Assembly (NCBI GenBank): GCA_009776995.1
Contig: WRMR01000115.1
Span: forward strand, 1 to 11,262
Direction of reading: 5' to 3'
Length of the DNA stretch: 11,262 bases
Source: Planctomycetaceae bacterium
GTDB taxonomy: Bacteria; Planctomycetota; Planctomycetia; Pirellulales; Thermoguttaceae
Each line of letters starts with the position of its first letter. Within the stretch, counting starts at the first letter, position 1. Below the pieces are notes generated by a model. It did not search any database. It was not told the origin of the DNA and saw only the letters and a program-made list of their open reading frames with translations. Shown in pieces: positions 6,730 to 11,262 of the stretch. The position numbers and the translations under genes are program-made.

Positions 6730-6760
6730 AAAAAGAAATGCCGTGAACGGTTACCATTTC
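6730..6760 (-). terminator. Predicted intrinsic terminator overlapping the ribD stop codon
   Basis: On the minus strand GAAATG (6760-6755) pairs with CATTTC (6740-6735), with an inner CCG/CGG stem and TTCA loop after a four-base bulge, followed directly by five T (6734-6730). The 5' arm begins inside the ribD TGA (6761-6759). The bulge makes this only moderately convincing. Confidence 0.4.
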
Positions 6761-7949
6761 ACCTCGCAATGCGGCCATATAAATACACATCCGTCCCGAT
6801 GGTTTCAATGACCGGATTCCTGAGCGGAATCGCGTCACGCATTTGCTCCAGGCCGAGCCCGCCGATGGGAACAGCCGTCTCTCGTCCTCCAACCAGTTTC
6901 GGCGCGATAAATACGTGAACTTCGTCGATGAATTGCAGGTCAAGGAGCGTTCCCAGTAACATGCCGCCGCCTTCGGTCAGCAGGTTCGTCACACCTCGTT
7001 GGGCAAGATGCCGCAGCAATCCGACCATGCGTTCATGGTGAGTTACCCCTGCGAGCGGAAGCACTTCGCAACCCCGTTCGGCCAGGATTGCGGCGTTGTG
7101 TCGCGACGTTTCATTCGTGTCAAGTGCCTCACGACTCGTTGCGACAAGGACACCGGCTTCGCAAACGGTTTGCGCAAGACGGCTTGACGGTGAAAGCGAC
7201 GCCTGCGAATCAAAAACAACACGCAACGGCGTCCGGTGGGGGAACAATAATGAGTCATCATTTCCTGTTGCGGTCGCGTTGAGACGAACCGTCAACAGCG
7301 GGTCGTCCGTCGCGGCGGTACGGCTGCCGATCAGAATCGCGTCCGATCTTGCCCGTAACCGATGCACGGCCTGCCGCGAGGCTTCCGACGAAATCCAATC
7401 GCTCGAACCGGAACGCGTCGCGATTTTCCCGTCGAGAGTCATCGCCCACTTCGCAATCACCCACGGCCGCTGTTGTTCGATTCGCGTCAGGTAGGGTGCA
7501 TTCAGTTCGCGGGCTTCCGCTTCGTGGCAACCAAGCGTCACCTCGACGCCATGTTCCTGCAATTGGGCTAAACCGCCGCCGTCCACCGCGTCAAACGGGT
7601 CGCGCATCGCAACAACTACCCGCTTGATCCCTGCGTCAAGCAGTGCCAGCGTACACGGTGGCGTTTTGCCGTCATGACAACAGGGTTCGAGCGTCACGTA
7701 AGCGGTGGCTCCCACGGTCGATTTTTCCTTCGACCGGGCGTCCTGAATGGCTTCGACTTCCGCATGCGCACCGCCGAATGCCCGGTGCCAGCCTTCGCCG
7801 ATCACCTCACTTGTGCCGTCGGTCTCATGGGTTGCGACGATCACACAGCCGACCATCGGATTCGGCTCGACGAACCCTTCACCCTGCCGGGCCAATTGAA
7901 TCGCCCGGGTCATCCAGTGTGCGTCGTTCGATTCAGGATGCGTTGCCAT
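6759..7949 (-). CDS. ribD: Bifunctional diaminohydroxyphosphoribosylaminopyrimidine deaminase / 5-amino-6-(5-phosphoribosylamino)uracil reductase
   Basis: RibD performs the second and third steps of riboflavin synthesis from GTP in the cytoplasm: zinc-dependent deamination of the pyrimidine, then NADPH-dependent reduction of the ribosyl group. The 396-residue product has the N-terminal deaminase (about 10-150), with zinc ligands His62 in GGAHAEVEAI and Cys90 and Cys99 in LEPCCHDGKTPPC, and Glu64 as the proton shuttle. The C-terminal reductase (about 160-395) shows KWAMTLDGKIAT (167-178), DAILIGSRTAATDDPLLTVR (203-222), LLTEGGG (323-329) and VHVFIAPKLVGG (344-355). Length is slightly above the usual 360-380, from loops near residues 42-47 and 223-240. 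No other rib gene is nearby. Its promoter is about 35 bases upstream, leaving too short a leader for an FMN riboswitch. Confidence 0.95.
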   Translation of the reverse strand: MATHPESNDAHWMTRAIQLARQGEGFVEPNPMVGCVIVATHETDGTSEVIGEGWHRAFGGAHAEVEAIQDARSKEKSTVGATAYVTLEPCCHDGKTPPCTLALLDAGIKRVVVAMRDPFDAVDGGGLAQLQEHGVEVTLGCHEAEARELNAPYLTRIEQQRPWVIAKWAMTLDGKIATRSGSSDWISSEASRQAVHRLRARSDAILIGSRTAATDDPLLTVRLNATATGNDDSLLFPHRTPLRVVFDSQASLSPSSRLAQTVCEAGVLVATSREALDTNETSRHNAAILAERGCEVLPLAGVTHHERMVGLLRHLAQRGVTNLLTEGGGMLLGTLLDLQFIDEVHVFIAPKLVGGRETAVPIGGLGLEQMRDAIPLRNPVIETIGTDVYLYGRIAR

Positions 7950-7981
7950 ATTGGTTTTCCCGAACCCGGTATTTTCCAGTT

Positions 7982-8010
7982 AATATACACCCTATCATAC
8001 CACAGCGCAA
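7982..8010 (-). promoter_or_regulatory. Predicted ribD promoter
   Basis: On the minus strand TTGCGC (8010-8005) and TATATT (7987-7982) are 17 bases apart, matching -35 and -10 boxes at 4/6 and 5/6. The start would be near 7975, leaving about 25 untranslated bases. An overlapping TGG-TATGAT (extended -10 type) is an alternative. Confidence 0.5.
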
Positions 8011-8087
8011 CCGGTAAGGATAGTACACATCATCTCCAATGCAGGAAATGAACTCCATGCCCGGTTGACAAAATTTCGCTTGAATAC

Positions 8088-8115
8088 TTGCGACTTATTC
8101 CGGCTGTTTTATAAT
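8088..8115 (+). promoter_or_regulatory. Predicted promoter of the GAP1-type gene
   Basis: TTGCGA (8088-8093) and a perfect TATAAT (8110-8115) are 16 bases apart. The -10 box overlaps the first in-frame ATG at 8114, so that codon should not be in the mRNA; this argues for the downstream ATG at 8177. The predicted start near 8122 leaves a leader of about 55 bases. It is back to back with the ribD promoter. Confidence 0.55.
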
Positions 8116-8176
8116 GAGAGGTCTATTGAATTACGCAAGGCTATGCCGCAAACAACAGCGCGTCAGGCGAAACAGG

Positions 8177-9418
8177 ATGCACGAACTGGTTTACACTTCC
8201 GCACCGAAAGGGTTGAAGCCCGGCAGTCAGGGATTTTGCACGGTTGCGTGCAGTATCGGAATGCCACCGAATCTTATGATGCGTCTCGAAGCGTTGAGCG
8301 GTTACCGGCATCTTTTCCCGCCGGGGCAACAACCCTGCGGCATGAATCCTGTGGTTCGTTCCCATCTTATCGTGCGCGTCGGCGGTACGGACTGGCACGT
8401 TCTTTCGCGCATCGCCGACGCGGGCATTGATTACACGCAACGGTCGAACAAGATCGCCCATCACATCGTTTTTGATGCGTCCGGGTTATCCCCGGCCGGT
8501 CCAGCGGCATTGCTTGCCTGCGAAAGCCGTTTTTTCAGCGATTGGGACGGCGAACCCAAACTGATAACGAAACCGACGGCTTTCCCGCAGGTCAAATCGC
8601 CGCCGCAAATCTGCAAGTCCTGGGAGCGCGTCACCGGCGATGCAGGCTGGGGCGGTGTTTTGGCGGACACTGTCCGGGACAATCGGCAGGTCAATCTGGT
8701 CGTGTCGCCTGAAATCGACGTGACGGCACTTTTTGCCGAATCATTGGCCCTGTTGCCGCCCGACTTGCGCTGGCAAACGACGTTGACCACCTATTTCACA
8801 CGCTTTCCGAGCGGAATCGGCTGTCGTTGGCGGTGCATCATGGCCGGGTCGCCGGAAATGTCGCAAATCGGGTTGACGCCCGACGCGATGGTCATCGACC
8901 TGACGCAACCGCTCAAAACGCCGGTGCCAACACCGCTGGTCAAAGCTGCGAGAAACGGTAAGGCACCGACCGCGTTTTTCAACGTGGGGAACATCGCCGG
9001 GCTGTCGGCGGCAATGGATGCCGAACGTCAGCGGGATGAACAGGTTGAAACGGCGTCAAAATCACCGCCCAATAATGCACCGCTCGAAGCGATACCTGTT
9101 GTCAAACCGGGAAAAAAGGCGAAATCGCCGAAGCGTTCGAAACACGACCGGTTTTACGAAAACCGCGAACGGTGGCTGAACGATACAAAAATGCAGGAAA
9201 AATGGGGATTGCCCATGCTGCTCGGACTTGGCCTGCTGTTTTTCGGCGTGCCGGCTCTGCTGATTGCCGCGATGGTCTTTGCAAAGTCCCGCGATGTTCC
9301 ACCGCCACAACCTGCGACACAGGTGATTCACCACGAAGAAACAAAAATTCATGATGATGAGAACAAATCTTCCGGTCAAGAGTTACCCGAAGAGAATACG
9401 GAAGCCATAGAGGAATGA
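8177..9418 (+). CDS. GTPase-associated protein 1 N-terminal domain (GAP1-N2)-type protein with C-terminal membrane anchor
   Basis: The 413-residue product starts MHELVYTSAPKGLKPGSQGF, a beginning I recognise from GAP1-N2-type proteins common in planctomycetes; the resemblance continues with GMPPNLMMRLEALSGYRHLF (28-47), HVLSRIADAGIDYTQRSNKIAHH (74-96), LLPPDLRWQTTLTTYFTRFP (192-211) and CRWRCIMAGSPE (216-227). A Lys/Arg/Pro-rich linker (about 290-345) leads to one membrane span (about 346-369), then a short acidic tail rich in Glu and Asp. There is no signal peptide, so the large domain should face the cytoplasm. GAP1 proteins are known as partners of GTPases in predicted conflict systems; their biochemical role is unknown and no GTPase gene is in this window. 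The start at 8177 fits the family and the promoter position; a weak AGG lies 9 bases upstream. I have no function to offer beyond the family. Confidence 0.75.
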   Translation: MHELVYTSAPKGLKPGSQGFCTVACSIGMPPNLMMRLEALSGYRHLFPPGQQPCGMNPVVRSHLIVRVGGTDWHVLSRIADAGIDYTQRSNKIAHHIVFDASGLSPAGPAALLACESRFFSDWDGEPKLITKPTAFPQVKSPPQICKSWERVTGDAGWGGVLADTVRDNRQVNLVVSPEIDVTALFAESLALLPPDLRWQTTLTTYFTRFPSGIGCRWRCIMAGSPEMSQIGLTPDAMVIDLTQPLKTPVPTPLVKAARNGKAPTAFFNVGNIAGLSAAMDAERQRDEQVETASKSPPNNAPLEAIPVVKPGKKAKSPKRSKHDRFYENRERWLNDTKMQEKWGLPMLLGLGLLFFGVPALLIAAMVFAKSRDVPPPQPATQVIHHEETKIHDDENKSSGQELPEENTEAIEE

Positions 9419-9435
9419 GTTGGTACTGAAAATGC

Positions 9436-9464
9436 TTGACAATGACCATGCTGTGCATTACAAT
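9436..9464 (+). promoter_or_regulatory. Strong sigma-70 promoter of the decayed toxin-antitoxin operon
   Basis: TTGACA (9436-9441) and TACAAT (9459-9464) are 17 bases apart: a perfect -35 and 5/6 -10, the best promoter in the window. The start would be near 9471, inside the operator-like repeat. It probably now drives the downstream membrane protein gene. Confidence 0.7.
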
Positions 9465-9466
9465 GG

Positions 9467-9498
9467 TAGTGTTAATCTTTATCGGTAGGTTTACACTA
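9467..9498 (+). promoter_or_regulatory. Operator-like inverted repeat at the toxin-antitoxin promoter
   Basis: TAGTGTTAA (9467-9475) and TTTACACTA (9490-9498) are inverted copies matching at 8 of 9 positions with a 14-base spacer. Position between the -10 box and the first ATG is where DinJ/RelB-type antitoxins repress their own operon. With the antitoxin gene gone, repression is presumably lost unless another copy acts in trans. Confidence 0.5.
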
Positions 9499-9693
9499 TG
9501 ATGACAGTACAAGTTCGCGTTGATGGCAGTATGCGTCTGCCTGCCGTGGCCACCAGCTATCCAGCCAATTCAACGATTTTCGTGAATGCCACACCGAACC
9601 CGACTGGTTGCTCATTTATCAGATTTTTGAGGATTTGAGGATAAGTTGATTCTTTCCGTCACTGGAGTAGGTGCGCACTCCGATCTGTTTGGT
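9498..9693 (+). pseudogene. Remnant of a dinJ-yafQ type II toxin-antitoxin operon (antitoxin start fused to toxin C-terminus)
   Basis: From ATG 9498 the first frame reads MMTVQVRVDGSM, matching the start of DinJ/RelB-type antitoxins, then loses similarity and stops at 9636-9638. In another frame, codons 9542-9634 read a YafQ toxin stretch containing RGHQLS, FRECHTEPDWLLIYQIFED. After an 8-bp tandem duplication the similarity resumes at 9643-9693 as KLILSVTGVGAHSDLFG. Residues matching E. coli YafQ H50, H63, D67, W68, H87 and F91 are all readable. Intact YafQ is an mRNA interferase of about 90 residues. Missing are most of the antitoxin and the first half of the toxin, so one deletion plus the duplication explains the state. 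The last frame stays open past LFG to the TGA at 9781-9783, which overlaps the next ATG. Not expected to make functional toxin. Confidence 0.8.
9627..9642 (+). repeat. 8-bp tandem duplication that breaks the YafQ frame
   Basis: TTGAGGAT occurs twice in direct succession (9627-9634 and 9635-9642). Leaving out one copy joins IYQIFED directly to KLILSVTG in a single YafQ-like frame, so this duplication is the frameshifting lesion. Confidence 0.85.
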
Positions 9694-9702
9694 GAACAGG
9701 TT

Positions 9703-9746
9703 GCGACAGCTATTGCACTGAATGCAAACAATGTTAGCTGTGTCGC
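9703..9746 (+). other. Bulged two-part stem-loop before the small membrane protein gene
   Basis: GCGACAGCTA (9703-9712) pairs with TAGCTGTGTCGC (9735-9746) leaving a two-base bulge. Inside it TTGCA (9713-9717) pairs with TGCAA (9723-9727) around CTGAA, leaving ACAATGT unpaired on one side. GTCGC (9742-9746) can instead pair with GCGAC at 9750-9754. The structure ends about 20 bases before the ribosome-binding GGAG (9768-9771). It may be a former operon terminator or a translation-control hairpin; no known class was recognised. Confidence 0.45.
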
Positions 9747-9779
9747 TCTGCGACGCGCATTACCAATGGAGATTCTTCC

Positions 9780-10394
9780 ATGAAAAAACAATACATCATC
9801 TTTTTTTTCATAGCGATTGGCCTGTGTCTTTTCGGTCTTGTTGCCTTTATGGGAATCTACGCTCTGTATCAGCAGTATTCGCTTGAGGCCGGCAGAACCT
9901 ACTGTTCTGCACAATTACGAGACGATGTTGTTCTCGATACAGAGGAAGGCCCTAAAAAATTTCAGGTGTTTGAAATCGTATGTAAACGAAAAGATCAATT
10001 CAATGCAACCTTACGTCTGGAGGCCACTTTTTGGGATACTCCATACGAGAGGGGGAATTCTCCACGATATGAGGTGACTGGCTTCCCGGAACAACCCTCC
10101 AGGCGTTTGAGTGGTATTTGGATTGCACACTTTTATGTTCTGGGAGCCAAAGATGGAACCATCGGCGTATTCGAGAAGATACCGACACAGGAGACGTTTC
10201 AAGAAAAACCGGAAATGCTGAAATCGTTTGCTTCGCTTGACGAACCTCAACAAGACATCATCTGGAACAACGACAACTCACCTCACTCTCCCAACAATAC
10301 TTTTATTTACGGATTTGACAGAACAAGTCGAAAGATGCATTCGGTAATCATTCTTGATATTGGAGGACGTTCATTGGACGACGCGACAAAATGA
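9780..10394 (+). CDS. Small membrane-anchored protein of unknown function
   Basis: This 204-residue product is not recognised. Residues 1-4 are basic and a hydrophobic segment covers about 5-29, which reads as an N-terminal membrane anchor or uncleaved signal, leaving about 170 residues probably outside the cytoplasm. The outer part contains two cysteines (Cys42 and Cys68) that could form a disulfide and ends in a polar tail. No enzyme motif was seen. GGAG lies 8 bases before the ATG. The ATG overlaps the TGA (9781-9783) of the frame that continues from the YafQ remnant. The gene and its upstream region are visibly richer in A and T than the rest of the window, which suggests recent arrival or weak selection. 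It may be transcribed from the toxin-antitoxin promoter at 9436. The absence of a toxin, phage or immunity motif leaves its role open. Confidence 0.65.
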   Translation: MKKQYIIFFFIAIGLCLFGLVAFMGIYALYQQYSLEAGRTYCSAQLRDDVVLDTEEGPKKFQVFEIVCKRKDQFNATLRLEATFWDTPYERGNSPRYEVTGFPEQPSRRLSGIWIAHFYVLGAKDGTIGVFEKIPTQETFQEKPEMLKSFASLDEPQQDIIWNNDNSPHSPNNTFIYGFDRTSRKMHSVIILDIGGRSLDDATK

Positions 10395-10398
10395 ATTG

Positions 10399-10432
10399 AA
10401 AAAATGGCATTGGCGGTCACGCCATGACCGCC
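10399..10432 (-). terminator. Terminator between the convergent membrane protein and xylB genes
   Basis: GGCGGTCA (10412-10419) and TGACCGCC (10425-10432) form a perfect 8-bp stem with a CGCCA loop. On the minus strand six T (10404-10399) follow seven bases later. An alternative minus-strand stem, ATGGC/GCCAT (10425-10421 with 10408-10404), abuts the T run directly. It lies 24 bases after the xylB stop and probably ends xylB; the stem could also help on the plus strand, where no T run follows. Confidence 0.55.
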
Positions 10433-10455
10433 CTGACTGCGTTTCGCTGTCGTAA

Positions 10456-11262
10456 TTATTCCATCCGCCCTATCGCCTTGAAATCCTCTTTCAGCGAGCG
10501 GTACAGTTGCTTGTACACCGGGTACGCACGGTCGTAATGGGTTTTGGCCTTGCGACTTGGTGCCGTTTCGCCGGACAGTTGAATGACCGCCTTGCAGGCT
10601 TCCTGGATGTTTTTGTACTCGCCCGCTCCGACCGCCGCAAGCAGCGCGACGCCGAACGCCGGTCCTTCCTCGCTTTGGATTGTATAAACCTTTTGGCCGA
10701 ACACGTCCGCCTGGATTTGCCGCCAGAACGGGCTGCGCGAACCGCCGCCTGACGCGCGAATTTGCTTGACCGGCACACCGAGCTCGCGGATGATGTCGAG
10801 GCTGTCGCGCATCGAATAGGTAACGCCTTCCATGACGGCGCGGATCATGTCGCCGCGCGTATGGGCCAGCGTCAGGCCGACGAAACAGCCGCGAGCGTCC
10901 GGGTCGGCGTGCGGTGTGCGTTCACCGGAAAGATAGGGCAGGAAGAACAAGCCCTGACTTCCGACGGGCGCAGCGGCGGCTTCTTCCGACATGAGATCAT
11001 AGACGTCGCGTTTTTGCCGCTTTGCCTGTGCGACCATTTCGCGGCACAAGGTGTTGCGGAACCATTGCAGTGAACCACCGGAGCAAAGATTGACGCCCAT
11101 CTGATGCCACTTGCCCCGTGCGGCATGGCAGAACGTGTGAATCCGGCCCAGAGGATCGATACGGACATCCTCGCTATGTACAAACATAACGCCCGATGTG
11201 CCAATCGATGTCGAGAGGACGCCGTTGCCGACAATGCCGTTGCCGATGGCACCAGCGGCACA
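10456..11262 (-). CDS. xylB: Xylulokinase, C-terminal half (runs off the right edge)
   Basis: Xylulokinase phosphorylates D-xylulose to xylulose 5-phosphate for the pentose phosphate pathway. The frame is open to the right edge, giving 268 residues of an expected 490-510; the N-terminal half is outside the window. Visible FGGY-kinase motifs include GAIGNGIVGNGVLSTSIGTS near the edge, FFLPYLSGERTPHADPDARG followed by FVGLTLAHTRGDMIRAVMEG, and the signature RASGGGSRSPFWRQIQADVF with the glycine-rich ATP-contact segment, then EGPAFGVALLAAVGAGEY. This order and the LSGERTP segment favour xylulokinase over glycerol or rhamnulose kinases, although related carbohydrate kinases cannot be fully excluded without the sugar-binding N-terminus. 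The internal ATG at 11187 is not a real start, because the family similarity continues upstream. It converges on the small membrane protein gene and ends with a hairpin terminator. Confidence 0.9.
   Translation of the reverse strand, partial: CAAGAIGNGIVGNGVLSTSIGTSGVMFVHSEDVRIDPLGRIHTFCHAARGKWHQMGVNLCSGGSLQWFRNTLCREMVAQAKRQKRDVYDLMSEEAAAAPVGSQGLFFLPYLSGERTPHADPDARGCFVGLTLAHTRGDMIRAVMEGVTYSMRDSLDIIRELGVPVKQIRASGGGSRSPFWRQIQADVFGQKVYTIQSEEGPAFGVALLAAVGAGEYKNIQEACKAVIQLSGETAPSRKAKTHYDRAYPVYKQLYRSLKEDFKAIGRME

Larger units (their letters stand above)
6150..6758. other. 609-base intergenic region between sigma factor and ribD
   Basis: No convincing protein gene was found here; the open frames on either strand have no recognisable motif. 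The part next to the sigma gene (6161-6430) should be its 5' untranslated and control region; no clear minus-strand promoter could be picked. It holds a CGTTCG/CGAACG hairpin (6265-6281) and two inverted TTGTGACA boxes. The middle (6460-6660) is packed with hairpins, a palindrome and a plus-strand promoter. The end (6730-6758) contains the ribD terminator. Confidence 0.6.

Noticed and set aside
7950..8010. FMN riboswitch upstream of ribD
   Set aside because: The predicted ribD leader is only about 25 bases and no RFN-type conserved segments were seen in the intergenic region.
9703..9746. Possible integron attC site, since cassettes often carry toxin-antitoxin genes
   Set aside because: GTTAGCT does not fit GTTRRRY fully and the left arm lacks an RYYYAAC box; no integrase gene is present.

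Overview
The window (11,262 bases) looks like chromosomal DNA of a planctomycete-like bacterium. Three things suggest this: a DegT/DnrJ-type PLP enzyme carrying a Tat signal, a GAP1-N2-type (GTPase-associated protein 1) protein with a C-terminal membrane anchor, and a stand-alone FliA/WhiG-type sigma factor among metabolic genes. This placement is from family knowledge, not a marker gene. No rRNA, tRNA, CRISPR array or transposase was recognised.

Layout. (1) 2-3391, plus strand: the end of a GH32 fructan hydrolase, an exported alpha/beta-hydrolase that overlaps it by four bases (ATGA), then a Tat-exported DegT-family aminotransferase; probably one operon for sugar or ester breakdown outside the cytoplasm. 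(2) 3597-6149, minus strand: a FliA/WhiG-type sigma factor, an intrinsic terminator, then a separately promoted beta-eliminating lyase of the tryptophanase/tyrosine phenol-lyase family. (3) 6150-6758: about 600 bases without a convincing gene but with several hairpins, palindromes and a strong plus-strand promoter. (4) 6759-7949, minus strand: ribD. (5) 8177-9418, plus strand: the GAP1-N2-type membrane-anchored protein. ribD and this gene are divergent, each with its own promoter in the shared intergenic region. (6) 9419-10394: a decayed DinJ-YafQ toxin-antitoxin operon with its promoter and operator-like repeat still visible, followed by a small AT-rich membrane-anchored protein of unknown function. 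(7) 10456-11262, minus strand: the C-terminal half of xylulokinase, running off the right edge.

The most notable points are: the toxin-antitoxin scar, a DinJ start fused to the back half of YafQ and broken by an 8-bp tandem duplication although all YafQ catalytic residues remain readable; the lyase, which keeps tyrosine phenol-lyase specificity residues but has leucine at three otherwise conserved active-site positions; the orphan GAP1-type protein with no GTPase partner in view; and the structured intergenic block at 6463-6660, which may encode a small RNA. Family alignments were made from memory and no database search was run.
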